A stretch of 64,000 bases of DNA from Diphasiastrum complanatum (GCA_029204225.1 CM055110.1:2558659-2622658), one strand, 5' to 3'. Positions 1-17,969 are shown, numbered from the stretch's first letter. Numbers and translations: made by a program. The notes: generated by a model from the letters alone, not told the origin.

Positions 1-84
1 TATAGAGAGAGAGATTTTTGTAGTTGATCCGAGCGGCATCGTATCGAAAGTCATAGACTTTATGTAGATCTTTAAATTGGTGTT

Positions 85-475
85 ATGAGGCCAACCCTTA
101 CTGGTTATGAGTCATGTGGAGCTGGATTAGCATCATTATTGTACTCTTTTACTCATAGATTTCCAAGGGTTGATGGTTTCTTGTGGCAAAATGGCAATAA
201 ATGCTCACTCATGGATTTTCATTGTGGAGACATATCAAGGAAGGACAAAGATGAAGGAGACATGCAAGCATCAATTGATTACTCACATTTATTGTTTGTT
301 TGTTGTTATTTTCTAGAGATTTCAAAGGTGGAAGCATGGAAGAATCATTGCATTACCTTCTATTTGATTCTTTATGTTCTAGTTACATCTTGATATGTAA
401 AATTGATGTAAGAAATAGTGAACCATCCAATATGGACACTATTCTCTATATCGATTATGAAAGCTATTATAAAAT
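85..475 (+). mobile_element. Copia-family fragment upstream of an LTR
   Basis: No intact gene is seen. The stretch resembles the reverse complement of 44230-44600 over several hundred bases; shared landmarks are TTTCAAAGGTGGAAGCATGGA, the run TCTTGATATGTAAAATT and CCAATATGGACACTATTCTC. It sits directly before the LTR at 518, so it is most simply the 3' internal end of a copia element whose body lies left of the window. The short open frames here have no recognisable domain. Confidence 0.45.
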
Positions 476-517
476 CAAATACTTAGGATGGATATCATTC
501 CAAAGTTAGGTCATAGC

Positions 518-1183
518 TGTGTGGTAAAACTAGTGAACTATTAACTAGTTTAGTTTAGTCAAGTTGAGGCCAATATGCATTTTCAACTTAGAGATAGACT
601 TTATAAAGTTAATAAGGCCTAAGAATAGTGAATTTATTACTTTTGGCAACTTAGGTAAGTTGATAAGGTCAAATTTGGACCTACTCTAATTGGTTAGAAG
701 AGGTACATTGAATCTAGTCAAGTTATCTAGCTTTTTAGAAAAGTTTCTAGAAACTTCCATAAGTTGATAAGCTTGGGCAAGATGATCCAAATAGGGCAAG
801 AGGCTGTTATAAATAGGCATACAAGTGTGGGAGAAATTCATCTCTCTCATTTTTCTCTCATTCAATCTTATGGAAGATATCTCTTTGGGTTCTACATCCA
901 TTTTTTGCATATATGTGATCATATAGTGGATTCTTGTGTATAGAATGCTATTTTTCTTGTGTGTATGAGTTCCCACATGTGAGTAATGTTGTAGTATGGC
1001 TGTTGTACGGAATGGAACAATAAATTAACCTACATAAGTGTTTTGACAAGTTCTTGTTAAGTTTACATCTTCTATGTGTAGTAGATGCAAGATTTCTACA
1101 TTGTTAATGGTGCTAGATGTGCTCTCCATATTAGCCTAAATGGATCTTTGAGATCTATTTCTTTATTATTAACCAATGTGACA
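518..1183 (+). repeat. LTR, same family as 8031-8693
   Basis: It begins TGTGTGGTAAAACTAG and appears to end near AATGTGACA. Its length of about 666 bp is close to the 663 bp of the minus-strand LTR at 8031-8693. The two share a series of blocks in the same order: AACTAGTTT, GAGGCCAA, AGAGATAG, AAATTTGGACC or GGATTTGGACC, TCTAATTGG, GGTACATTG, AGAAACTTCC or AGAAGTTTCC, and a TATAAATAG promoter-like motif near 812. The right boundary is approximate. Confidence 0.55.
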
Positions 1184-2229
1184 TGTCAAATAATAATGGT
1201 CAATCCCAAACCTCCAACAGAAAATGGCCCGAACTAAGGTGTCTCGCCCAAACATACATAAACAATTTTAAGTAAGTAAAATAAAGTTATTGATTTTTGT
1301 TTTGGAATTGCATGACACAAGCTCAAGGTTGCTAATGTTTAAAAATTGGTATATGTTAGGACCAACATGCACCAATATTAAACGTCAATGCAATATTTCC
1401 CAATTGTTTGTGTTTATTTTCAAAGTATCATTTGGATAATTCAATGTACAAGTCGAGCATTATATTGGCGGCTTGATAGTTAGGTAGATGGATCTTCCAC
1501 GCTCCAAAGAGTACCAGCGAGATCATGCAAGTACCCAGAAGTACAGATATCTGATCTGATGGCATGACGTCAATAGATACATTTTAGGTCGTGGCTAATC
1601 TGTCACTCTTGTATTTCCCTGACTTGTTGTAGATGCTTAATCACTCTAATCTTAGATTTACATAGAGCGACTATACTTACTGGATGTTACTTGACATATA
1701 GATCAACAGAGTACACATACAGTGTAATGTAGTAGTTTGATGCAAGTAAGCAATCAAGACAAAATATAGAATACATGTCCACCTGTGTGCAAAGACAATT
1801 CTGTCTAGGATCTGTAGATCCAACTGTCCGCTAGTAAAGCAAGACGATTGCTCGTGAGAGAACTGTGTTTCTCCCACGCCAATGCACTGCGTGGATTTGC
1901 ATGCAGTGCTTGAAGAATTAGAGAAAGATCAATATAGATGATTTTCTTGTTGTGTCTGATCTCGAATGCTAATGCATCTGCTGTTTATTCGTGTGTCTAA
2001 GTTTTCTTGTTCATTTGAATTCCGCACCTTGGTTGAAACTATGTTGAATGTTGCATTAATTTTATAAATGTAGATTAGCAGTGCCTGACTACACTCTAGA
2101 GGACTGTAGGAGTGATTCAGCTGACAGTGTCCAACGATCGCATCTGAACTCCATCCGAAGACAAGAGAGTCGTGGTTCTTTCACAAAAGCTTCGCGACTG
2201 CGATCCTGATTCATTCACATTCTCAATAG
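1184..2229. other. Unassigned sequence, possibly an LTR
   Basis: No convincing coding region. Because a primer-binding-site-like sequence follows at 2230, the right part of this stretch may be an LTR of the element body at 2242-5133. I could not find the left boundary or a matching second copy. Confidence 0.3.
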
Positions 2230-2241
2230 TGATATCAGAGC
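2230..2241 (+). other. Primer-binding site (PBS), initiator-Met tRNA type
   Basis: TGATATCAGAGC differs by one base from the usual plant LTR primer site TGGTATCAGAGC, which pairs with the 3' end of initiator methionine tRNA. The position fits the left end of the element body that ends in a polypurine tract at 5134. Confidence 0.5.
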
Positions 2242-5133
2242 ATATCACACCTCACTCCTTCTTTCATTTCCATCACCAACAACAACTCCACCAGATGCTC
2301 ATTGAAAGAGTTATTGAGCGGTTCACGGCAAGGGCTGGCAAAGAAAATGTTGTAGACCTTGACTGATCAGGTCACGTAGTTGAGGAGAGAAAATGAAAAA
2401 GAGAGGATAGAGAGCCAGGAAATTGAAGGACCAGGTGAAGAAAGAAGAACAGGTGGCTCAGCAACATACATAGCTCATGTCCAACCTTCAGACCGAGCTC
2501 ATCCAAGAAAAGACTACGTGACAAATGTACCAATCAAACTGCCAACACTTGGTGCTGAAATAGACGGCGTTAGAGCAGGAGCATGAATATGTCAAGACCA
2601 ATGAGAGATCCCTCAAGGACTACATCTGCCTACTGGAGCACAATGTTTCAAAGGAGAAAACAGAGATGTAGAGAGCTCAGGCCAACTTTACAATCCAACA
2701 GGCAGCCTTGGAGCTCAAAGTCCAGCAAAGCGGATAAGCAAGTATAGGCCATCCAGGCTACAATGGACCAGAGGGTATAGGCCATCTAGGTTGCAATGGA
2801 CCAAATTGTAGCCATAATAGAAGACGAGACACCGGCCGCCTAGAAACTCCAAAAGAAATGGGCGAGTACTACAAAGATCAATCTACCTGGGCACTACAAA
2901 TCTATCAGGACCAGCACAAACATCACGATGTTGTGCTCACCACAAAAGACACGGAGCTAGCAACCCTACACACCATGCTCCAAGAAGGAGCAGCACTCAA
3001 GGCTCCTGATGGCCAGCTGCAAAAATCTTGAAGAAGCAATTCAATATCGTTCTAGAGTTTTTCACTGCTCTAGATGGCAATTTGCCTTTTAGTTTTCAAT
3101 ATTTCATTAGACTACTTTTTATTATTTTCCTCTGCCTTTCCTAGCTTCCCCTCTCTCTAATTCTGACATCATTTACATTTATCAAGTTGCATAGAAGGAA
3201 AATAAAAATATATTTGTTTTTGTCATCTTTATTGGCTTTCTCCAGGTTAAGGATTTTGACTATTTTTGTGATGTTTTCGGGATTCCTGTGACTTCATTTT
3301 ATAGCATGCCTTTGTGCCATCATCAATTTTCCACATGATCGACACTTCCAATTGGAACTAGATCACATGCATCAACCCCCTCTCTTTGTTCCACCACCAT
3401 TTTCCACCGTCGTTTATCCCTTCATCTTCACAACACTAGCAGGTACCATACACGCCAAAGTACCAGTCATCAAGAGCAGAGAAGCAGTATGATGCCCTCG
3501 TAGAGCACATCAAGCACTTCCACACCACCACCTCCGCCCTTCCAAAAGCCCTCCATCTCGCATATAACGAGCTCCAGACCCTGTACTATGACTGCCACCA
3601 ATACCATCCCACCACCTCATCATCTATTACAATGTGGCCTTGGCACATTATAATGCCATTGTCCAAGACCCATCCATCCACCATCCGTGCTCCATCTTTG
3701 ACTTTCTCTTCATCGACTCTGCCTCCACCATCAGCTTTTAGTAACTTCAGCTCACTTTCTCACATTTCGACCTCCAAATTGGCGGAGACCGGACTTCCAA
3801 CCAAGGTCTCCAGTACGCTGCTCAGGCCAAAGCCATCTATTTTCTTCAGATTGATCCTAACATGCCCAAGCTTGAGATTGCATCTCCTCCTCATGGCTCC
3901 CCACCACCTCGTGCTATCTCGCCCTCCAAATCTGATCTTCCATCCACCTCCATCGTTCCTCCTCGCATCGTGGACAACCTCACTAATCCTGTGGCGGTAC
4001 ACAAACACTGGTACTAGACATTTGTCTCATTACCTAGCTCAGAGCAGCCAAACCTCTTTGTCAAACAATATCCCGATATCAAGACAAGGGGTGACTATAA
4101 ACTACCTAAAAAGCTCGAGGAGCTCCTAAAGAAGAAATTAGTCGATATCTTGTCCCTTCTGCATCCCCAACAAGAGTGGAAGAAGGCGGTACTTTTGCGT
4201 AATCTAGAACTGATCAAAGAGTATCTTACGGCTTCTATGGTTTTAAGGGCAGATCCATCATACCATCCAATGTCCAAAAGAAGATCTTGGTCAGCATTGA
4301 TGACTCCAAGCATCGGGGCCTATAATTGGCCATTAATAAAGCTAGAAAAGAGTTGGAGCATACGGTTGATTTCCAACAGGCCCTCAACTGGTTCATGACC
4401 GACGCGGCTAACTCTCCAAATCCCATCATACTAGAAGCCTATTATAATGTGGAGACTCTGCTAACAGTTGCCAAAGTGAAAACTAGGTGGGACATGTGAT
4501 TCAACAAGTATTGTTACAACCCAAATAAAGCCCTCAAAACATCGGCCATCATGGATCAAATTCCCTTATACTGGACCTACCATCGCTTGTCTTCCACGTC
4601 ATTCATTAATATCACGAGGTTGGAAAGATGGTATACGATAGGTTTTCTGGGAGATATGCACCCAACGTTTGGCCCAATTTGTGCAACACATTGTGGTCCC
4701 ATTTTGTCCATGTAGTTGCAGAAACCCACCGAAAGATTCATGATGTCGAAGATGCAAAGGGCCAACAACTAGAGAAGGCTCACTGAAGCATGCATGTCTC
4801 CACACCTTGTATCCATTTCAAAAAAAAAAAAATAAGTCCGGAACAGTATCCAGTTTTTCATTGTTAATTTCTTTTTCTTTCTTATTTTTATTTAGTCAAG
4901 TATTTATGCATTTTTCTTTTTTTTTATTTGTCAAAATGCTTTCTTTGTTTTCTCCACTCTCAACCTCAATTTTGTTGCCAAAAAAAAATTATTTCTCCTA
5001 ATTTTTTGCCGCATCGCTTTCCCCTCTTGTCTATACCCCTTTTTTCCCTTCCTTTGACAACAGTCTCACATCACCACGCACGCCAACGACAATGACAAAT
5101 ATGCAGGTGCCAAGGGACTGTCACCAAATTCGT
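2242..5133 (+). mobile_element. Degenerate LTR-element body without polymerase
   Basis: This 2.9-kb stretch lies between a PBS-like and a polypurine-like sequence and shows broken coding potential but no protease, reverse transcriptase or integrase motif. Around 2580-3030 one frame gives a charged, coiled-coil-like segment. Around 3600-4450 frames broken by stops give a proline-rich segment and then a lysine and leucine-rich helical stretch. The best reading is a non-autonomous LTR element or a gag-only relic. I do not recognise the protein. The T-rich segments at 3060-3330 and 4800-5060 look non-coding. Confidence 0.4.
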
Positions 5134-5672
5134 AGCGGGGGCATGTTAGAAGATTTTTTTGAAGATTCTTCTAATGGATTCCAGATGCCAAAAGAGCCTA
5201 ATGGATATCAAATTAAGGGATCATGCCCCAAAACAACTTTAAGGAGCGGTGACAAGTAACCGAGAAGGAGTTCCAGAATCCAGATTTATCATGAACGCCA
5301 ATATCAAAAGGTCGACAAGTCACTAACCAGCCAATGAGCAAAGACAAAGCCTAGCGACATATCTTACGGCGATGGGAATAAAAGCATGGTCGAGTCGGCA
5401 TAAAGACTCAGATCTATTTGTAATATAATGTCAGACACCCTTAGAAGGCGCACTGTACTCGTAAGCCAAGGTCACAAGAAATAGAATTAGATCTATGCTC
5501 CCAATGGGCCTAAAATAGAAAAGGGCTCAAAGTAGTTTAAAATGCAAATTGGTTTAAACTTTAATTAAACTCAAGCTCTTATGGCACATGGTTTGTGGTT
5601 GAACAAAAAGCCCTAACCCTAGCTTTGAATATAAGTAGGGATGTGACGCCACTTTTGATCCACTTTTCATTT
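5134..5672 (+). repeat. Polypurine tract and start of a probable 3' LTR
   Basis: AGCGGGGGCA is followed at 5144 by TGTTAGAAG, a usual junction of polypurine tract and LTR. The following sequence has promoter-like features, including GAATATAAGTAGG near 5627. The right end is not defined, and no matching 5' LTR was found, so the call rests on the junction and the position. Confidence 0.35.
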
Positions 5673-6696
<1,024 letters not shown>

Positions 6697-6990
6697 TTAA
6701 TAGTCAAAGTATTCACATTCATTATTTAGAGTATTCACAATCAATATTTAGGATGTCCACAATTGACATTTAAAATGTTCATGATCAATATTGAGATTGC
6801 TCATAATCAATAGGAGAGTGTTTATGATCAAAATTTAGAATAATCAAGATCAATATACACATTGTCTACAATCAATATCTATAGTGTTCATTTGTGTTCC
6901 AAATATTCACATTAAGTCTTAAGAGTACTCACAACCAATGTTCAAATTATTAATTATCAATTTTTAAAATATCCACAACTAGTCTTTATA
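6697..6990. repeat. Degenerate 22-bp tandem repeat
   Basis: The core TCAATATTTA or a close variant recurs at about 6741, 6763, 6785, 6807, 6828, 6850, 6872, 6935 and 6957, a period of 22 with one step of 21. The unit reads approximately GTRTTCAYAATCAATATTTAGA. About a dozen diverged units are visible, and the region is AT-rich without coding signals. It lies on the 3' side of the copia gag relic on the minus strand. Confidence 0.75.
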
Positions 6991-7278
6991 TCAATATCTA
7001 CAATTCTTTTTCATCTGATATGTAAGACATTTTGTTTATGACCTAACAAAAAAAACCAACAAACTCATAAGCAATACAAATAGAATTCCAATTTGTAATC
7101 TTAAAATATTAAATAATCATTAAAAACCTTAAAACACTTTAAGTATTATAGCACAAAGAGAAATATATAACATACACACACCAAAGCAATATCTCTGTCA
7201 TTTCTTTTTGCTTCTACGTCCAATTAACGAGGGATTATGCTTGTGTTATTGTCATAATGCAGGTTTCAGGATATTTTC

Positions 7279-7479
7279 CTACAACGATGCTAGCTGGGCA
7301 TCTCTCTTATCATACCTCAATTGATCTTGTGGTACCAAAGGTCTCTCCTCCACACCTACAACAATATCCATCAAATCATTCATATCAAGCAAACATTTCA
7401 TCCTCACCTTCCAAGTAGAATAATTTGTTGAGATAAGCCTATCATTGCCTTCCAACATTAAGCCACTTGAGGTTGCCAT
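7279..7479 (-). pseudogene. Ty1/copia Gag N-terminus, truncated
   Basis: The minus-strand frame starts at 7479 and carries NYSTWKVRMKCLLDM, the signature of the N-terminal part of copia Gag (DUF4219/UBN2 type). It runs 66 codons and stops, and no further gag or pol follows. The PBS at 8019-8030 and LTR at 8031-8693 lie upstream on the same strand, so this is the 5' end of one element. The ~540-nt leader between PBS and ATG has no other feature. Confidence 0.8.
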
Positions 7480-8018
7480 GCTGCAATGATCTGATATGCT
7501 CTTTGAATATGTCCCAATGTACTAAGCACTCCCTTGAAAATCAACAAACGAAACTCAAGAAGAAATCACAAAGATATGGAAACAATCTAGCCTCTCCTTT
7601 TTCTCTTTCTAGCAAATCCTAGCACATAGAATTTTGATTTCTTGATCACCATAGATCTAAACACAATATGATGAAATTTTGGCAAAACCTAGGATTGAAA
7701 CACACTAGTCAACAAATCCTATCGAACTTAGGGTTTCACCAACAATGCAAAATATTGAATCAAGCAAAATCTACATGCAAAAGCTAGAATCTAGATATAT
7801 CATCTAATAGAATGTCTCCGCATTCCAGTAAGTGGTTTCAAAGATCAGCCATCTACAAGTATTTTGACCTAAAATGACTTTAAGATCACAAAGATCCAAA
7901 ATCTACACTTGAAACTAAAAGATCTGAGCTAGAAACACCTCCAAATCCACATAGAATTCATGGCACCCTCAAATCCGCCTCTAGATTTGGAAAATCCACC
8001 AAATTTGGCCTGCAACCT

Positions 8019-8030
8019 GCTTTGATACCA
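8019..8030 (-). other. Primer-binding site of the minus-strand copia element
   Basis: On the minus strand the sequence is TGGTATCAAAGC, directly adjacent to the CA end of the LTR. It is complementary to the 3' end of initiator methionine tRNA except for one base. Confidence 0.8.
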
Positions 8031-8693
8031 TGTGAAAAAATATAGATCAAAAACACATTAGTGGATCAAGAAGATCTTGGGCCAATTTGGTTGCACATCT
8101 AGAAATAGTTAGAAGATAAAAATCACTACTTTATGCATGCAAAAACTTAGAAATGCACAAAGATCTGATCATAAACACTTGATTATGACTTAGTATTGTC
8201 CATGTCCGTATAGCAGCAGTAAAATTACAGTACTTCACATTTGTGGATCCAAGATCTACCAAGAAATCAACATTCTACACATAGAAAACCAAGATATCAA
8301 GAGAGAAACACATGAGATGGACATAGAAACACAAGAAATGAATCTTCCACAAAGAAAAAAACTATGATGATTATTTCTCCACGTAAATAGAGCTATTTAT
8401 AGCTTCCAAAATATCATTTGGTCACTTGCCCCAAACTTGACCTAATTCGGAAACTTCTAGATACTTCATTAAAAACCTAGAAAATCTAGTCTAGATGCAA
8501 TGTACCAAAATTAGCCAATTAGAATGGGTCCAAATCCAACCTCATCCACTTATCTACTTGCCAAAAATAGTAAATCACTATTTAGGCCCTTATTGACAAA
8601 TATGAAACTATCTCTACGTTGAGATTTCAAGTTGGCCTCTAAAAATGCCAATAAACCAACAAAACTAACAAAACTAGTTGACAATTTTTCACA
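8031..8693 (-). repeat. 5' LTR of the minus-strand copia element
   Basis: On the minus strand it begins TGTGAAAAAT and ends ATTTTTTCACA, near-perfect terminal inverted repeats with TG and CA ends, and is followed at once by the PBS. It is 663 bp long. A TATAAATAGC motif, about 290 bp into the element, is a likely promoter TATA box. It is a diverged relative of the LTR at 518-1183. Confidence 0.85.
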
Positions 8694-10312
8694 GAATGTT
8701 GGATATAGAAAAAGACCCTTTGAAAAGATGATTTAATTTTTTTTCTCAATCTTGAAAGATTTCTTAGACCAATAATAAAAGAATATGTGTACATTTACAT
8801 TATGTAAAAAAATCTGCCCAAAAATTTGAGGCAATGTTTTTTAAAATGAACATCTATAATGAAAGAGGAAAAAAAAACTTCCTAATTAAATGGCATGGGG
8901 AAAAGAGAAGGAGAAAAGGGGGGAAGGGGGGGGGGGTGTTGTTGTGCGCCCCACTTCGGGGCACTGGCCCCCGCCCCCCCCTCATTTTTTAAAATCAATG
9001 CATCTTATTTTTCTATGAAGTTAAAAAAACTAAACAAAAGGACCTCCTTTTGTCCCAAATCCTCTATTTCTTTCTCCTCTCACAAAAATGTTTTTTTTTT
9101 ATCTTTCTTCTATGAAAACTATAACTACTTTTGTGGTAGTGATTGTGATCATGGAAGCTCTTGCAACTTAAAATGTTAATAAAAACAAATGAATTGTCGC
9201 AATAACTTAACCTACCGATACCTACCTCTTTAGCAAAAAAGCTAATATATGCATTTGTCTAAACCTCAAAGAAAATACCACAAATCTATAGGCAAATTGT
9301 TTCTTTGTGCAGCTTCAAACGTAAACACAGACTAACATCACATTTGCTATTATAAAACAAACACAAACTTATAAATTACATAGATATATGTCAGATTCAA
9401 AATATATGACATTATGCAAATTAGATATGAATCACCTGATAAATGCGTTGAATCATACTTATCTTATCATGCTCTCATGCTACTTAACCTAAATAGCAAC
9501 GTCAGATTGATGCTACTGCAGGCAAAGGCAGTTAATCGATCATTTGTGCGCTCATCTTCCTATGATTTTCACAATGACTATGGTGCAGATTACCAAGCTA
9601 AATACTTACCCTGTAGCCTTCATTGACATCGAAGATCTATGGCAATTTTCACTTTCATCTAATCAGTGTCAGATTGGCGCAAGAGTCTTTTCTAAAAACT
9701 TTGTTTGGTTAATTGTGTTGTCTAATACAACGGAATAATAATCATCAAGAAATCTTGTCATGTTAAATCTCTTCAAGCTGGTATATAGCAATTTTAGATT
9801 TACAAGTCCAAAATCATCTTCTAAAAGACAAAAAGACGAATGTTGTATCGTAAAAGGTTGAAGCTTCTATTGCTTGTACCAAACTTTGTTATTATCTATT
9901 GATGTTCTAAATGTATTTATTCGAGTTATTATTGTGTTATTATGTCATGAAGGCCTTGCCATAATCCTAAAATTGTTAGATTAACCAAAAAAACCATCAT
10001 CACAATCCATAAAGCATTTGCCTTTGAAAGTTAAGAACAACCATCAAAATTTTACTAAGCTATTTTTCTACATAATTTTAATCTTCACAAAAAGTTGAAA
10101 TACAACAATATGCCATGGCAAGGCCTTTGTGGTTCAATACCACATCGTTCTTGTTTTCTTTGTACTTGTAAACTATCTCAAAAAGAACACTCGACTTCAT
10201 GAAGTTTGATGTGGATATATAAGCGATTGAGGAGAAGACTTTTTTTTCCACAACTTATATGTGGACACCCAATGAGCCACACATTGCTTTTCTTGATTCC
10301 ATTAAGAAAGCA
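8694..10312. other. Intergenic sequence upstream of the P450 gene
   Basis: No gene or clear mobile element recognised. There is a poly-G run near 8924-8936 followed by a C-rich run near 8970, and otherwise AT-rich sequence. Short open frames at 8895-9179 and 9414-9738 have no recognisable domain. Confidence 0.5.
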
Positions 10313-10340
10313 ACACACATGCGCATGCGCACACACACAC
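10313..10340. repeat. Alternating purine-pyrimidine tract, potential Z-DNA
   Basis: A 28-bp perfectly alternating tract: (AC)3, then ATGCGCATGCGC, then (AC)5. Such tracts can adopt the left-handed Z form under negative supercoiling. It lies about 600 bp upstream of the P450 start codon. Confidence 0.75.
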
Positions 10341-10869
10341 CTGTAACCTTTATGAGATCATGTTGTTTGTCTTGCAGGTACAAATTATCGAGACACAAGC
10401 AAAAATATAAACAGCCAATAACAAGAGACACACAACATGCAAGCAAAAGGATTTCACTTCAAAAAGGAATAAATGCCCTTGTTAAGAGTTCCTCATTATG
10501 TGACCAAATGTACATATATCAAGAGTGGCCAAAGACCAGGATGCCTTACACCCCGAGAAACAATATAAAGTGCCCTTGTAACCCTTATCTATTAACTAAC
10601 TCTACTTTCACCTACTAACCCTGTACCCCTCACCTATTAACTAGCTAACTCTTGAAATCAAATAACTAAGTGGGCTTATGAAATGTCCAAACTCACCAAA
10701 AGTCCTTTGACACTTCTTGTTCGTACACATAAGAGAAGTGACTGAATCGAGAAGAATATTAAGTTGTGAAGTAGCTTGTCAAATACAAAGAAAAATCGGG
10801 TGGTGTATAAAATAGTCTTAATTCTACTGAAAGAGAGAGAGAGACGGCGATGCTGGGCATCGGGTGCTC

Positions 10870-10876
10870 TATATAA
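10870..10876 (+). promoter_or_regulatory. Candidate TATA box of the P450 gene
   Basis: TATATAA lies 66 nt before the start codon, which would leave a 5' untranslated region of about 35-40 nt. A second candidate, TATAAAATA, is at 10806-10814. A GA-rich stretch separates them. Confidence 0.5.
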
Positions 10877-10941
10877 TGTCTTGATCCTACGTAAAAAGAC
10901 AGATGAATACAGATATGTAAAAAGAGAGGTGGGAGAGAGAT

Positions 10942-15385
<4,444 letters not shown>

Positions 15386-15507
15386 ATGCATTGAAACTCA
15401 TAATTTCAACTAGCTAGTTATATTCAAAAAAGTGTCTTCATAAATCTTACGTAGTAGTTATAGTTAGTTAGGACTCTAGTAAGTCGTGAGTCCTACTCCA
15501 ATCCATC

Positions 15508-15513
15508 AATAAA
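15508..15513 (+). terminator. Candidate polyadenylation signal of the P450 gene
   Basis: AATAAA lies 123 nt after the stop codon, a usual spacing for a plant 3' untranslated region. Confidence 0.55.
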
Positions 15514-15845
15514 TGAGGACATAAAAACAGAAGTATATATTTTTGTGCTCTTGATCTATAATAATTTTTAAGTTTTCTTATGTATTTTGGACTAACTTAT
15601 TTCTTGCAATATGCAACAATTTTTTGAATGAACCTTTATCCTAAAAGCAAAAATGGAAAACAAATTTCAAATCTCTAATTCCACCACTCAATTGAGAACA
15701 TATAGAAAAATATTGTTTTGCTAGCTACACATGATAAACTATAGTCACTATTTTTTTGTATTTTTCTAATTTGGGCATAAGTTAATATCAAATCTATCTG
15801 AATCCAGTATTTTACTTCTATGCCAGAGTCCGACATCTCAACCGC

Positions 15846-15849
<4 letters not shown>

Positions 15850-15898
<49 letters not shown>
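15850..15898. repeat. (TA)n microsatellite
   Basis: A pure TA run of about 49 bp downstream of the P450 gene. Confidence 0.97.
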
Positions 15899-15899
<1 letters not shown>

Positions 15900-16381
15900 C
15901 ATCTTATGCAATATTGTTTGTATTTAATTTTTTGTAATGAAGATTTGCGAGATGTGTGTTGAAATTGCACAAAAGCTTACTCCTCTAGTAAACATGAGAC
16001 ATGGTACTCAATCTTTGTTAGCTTCATTCTATCTAGGACAAGAAGGAATGAAGCAAGATAGCTTTACTACACAAACTGTCTCCTATCTAAGACATGGAAT
16101 TCAAGCGTAGAAAACAGAATGAAAAGTTTTAAAGATGACTATCGAGCATCATGAACACAAAATGGAAAGTATATTTCATCCTCGTGAAGCATTGTTAGCT
16201 ATGAAAGCATAGAAGAGCATGTTAAAAATAGTAAGCCTAGTTTATTTCATAATTTGATGTACAATTCTAGTTTTAGCAATGTTTCAATTTTTGTTTATGT
16301 GATAGTTGTGTGTGCCTTGTTTATGGCACGTATAGATACTGAGTCAGGACATGCATCTCGTAATGGGGTTTGTTCTACCAT
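15899..16381. other. Unassigned sequence, possible decayed copia part
   Basis: No gene recognised. It lies on the 3' side of the minus-strand gag relic, and I see no pol motifs in it. Confidence 0.35.
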
Positions 16382-16745
16382 TTAGCGGTACGTCCCAGAA
16401 AAATGTGTCTTTATATGTACTGTCAACATAAGCATCCTAGAGGTATTTTTTGACTCATAAATGGCCTTCAAGGAATCCCATGCTTCCTTGGCTAAGGTAC
16501 AAGAAGCAACTTCTCTTAGAAGTTCATTACTTGCATTCATCTTGATGCAATGTAAGGCATAATTGCATTTCTTTTTGTATCTTTGCAATTCTTGACCTCC
16601 ATGAGGCTCTTCTACCTCATCAAAGAAAAAATCATTAAGGTCATGGAGTGTAAGTACTTATTCCATTCTGACCTTCCAAGTAGAATAATTAGATGGATTT
16701 AGCATGCTCTCACTAGATTCCAAGATGAATCCTCCAATAGATGTA
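16382..16745 (-). pseudogene. Ty1/copia Gag relic
   Basis: The minus-strand frame from about 16715 carries NPSNYSTWKVRME, an in-frame stop, then a segment with KKKCNYALHCIKMN and the UBN2 signature KEAWDSLKAIYESKNTSR. The end at 16382 is followed by no pol. The PBS at 17517-17528 lies upstream on the same strand. The reading frame is interrupted, so the gene is dead. Confidence 0.8.
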
Positions 16746-17516
16746 CTCTTTGGCACTTTCTGATCTACTTTTTGGCACACAAAGCACTAAAAGTACACAA
16801 TGCACTTGTTACAGACAAGATTTGCACTCCTTTGCAACCAAATTTGTGTCTTTTTTTCACAAATTGGAAGATCTCCGAAGATATTTATCCATTATGAACA
16901 ATTTCTCCAAACTAGACAATCTATTTTTCAAAGAATGGTAGAAAATGACACCTAGAATTTCACAAAGCATTCTCTACAAGTTAAAAACTCAAAATAGGAC
17001 TTCTCCCTATTCTAGACACATCAAATGGATCTCAATATGGCCCTTACACTCTTACAAAGAAAGCTCCAATAGAATTAAATTGAGTTTGCTTGCCAATTTT
17101 ACACTCAAAATGAGCAATTTTGACCATTGCATCCAACACAAGATCTTTCTCTCTCTTCATGTTTTGATCTCTGAAAAAACTTTAAAAATCATTTTTTAAG
17201 ACATATAGAACTCAGATCAAAACAATATATTTGATGACCCAATCTCAAACTTAGCTATAGATTTGAAATCTCAATAGATTCTTCTACACTATGTGGCAAC
17301 ATCTCATCAAAATCTCATAGAATGCAATTTTGGAATTATCTCTTGGGCCTCCTCTTTGGTCCTATATACCTTCACACGTGTGGGGAAGGTACCTGAGACA
17401 CAAATCCAATGATTTTTTATCCCTGAAAACCAATGCTTCAATATGTTAGAAGCTCACTTACCACTGAACTAGCTTTTTTGGCTTCAAATTTTGATCAAAC
17501 ACTCATCTTGAACTTG

Positions 17517-17528
17517 CCTTTGATACCA
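17517..17528 (-). other. Primer-binding site of a minus-strand copia element
   Basis: On the minus strand it reads TGGTATCAAAGG directly after TTTTAACA. It fits the initiator methionine tRNA primer type and lies upstream of the gag relic at 16382-16745. Confidence 0.65.
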
Positions 17529-17904
17529 TGTTAAAATATTGACATAAAGGACCTAAGATGGATTTATTAAATCCTCAAGAGGAATTGGATTGATTGCTTT
17601 CAATAATTCTATCTCGACAAAAAATAAGAAAGAACAATCAAATACAAAGTGCTTATGACCAAAATGGCTTTACACGTGTGAAGGATGGCCTACTGTATGG
17701 ACAGAGGTCAAAGTAATAATGATTACCACATTGGATCACAAAAATTGCAGACAATTGAGAGAGATTCAAGTTTGATGCAAATTTCACTTTTGTTCTTCCT
17801 TGATTCACATTACAAATGACCTCCAATTTGGAGTATTTACATGAAGGAGATAGCTACCTTAAGATAGGAATGATCTTCCAATATATTTTCTTCATCGATA
17901 ACAT
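17529..17904 (-). repeat. Probable 5' LTR of the minus-strand copia element
   Basis: On the minus strand it ends TTTTAACA next to the PBS; a candidate start is TGTTATCGATG at 17904, giving 376 bp with TGTT and AACA ends. No second LTR was found, so the outer boundary is tentative. Confidence 0.4.
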
Positions 17905-17969
17905 GCTCGAAAACTATTCAAGTATGATTATGTATATACTTCCAAACTTTTGTTGACATTATGCATAGT

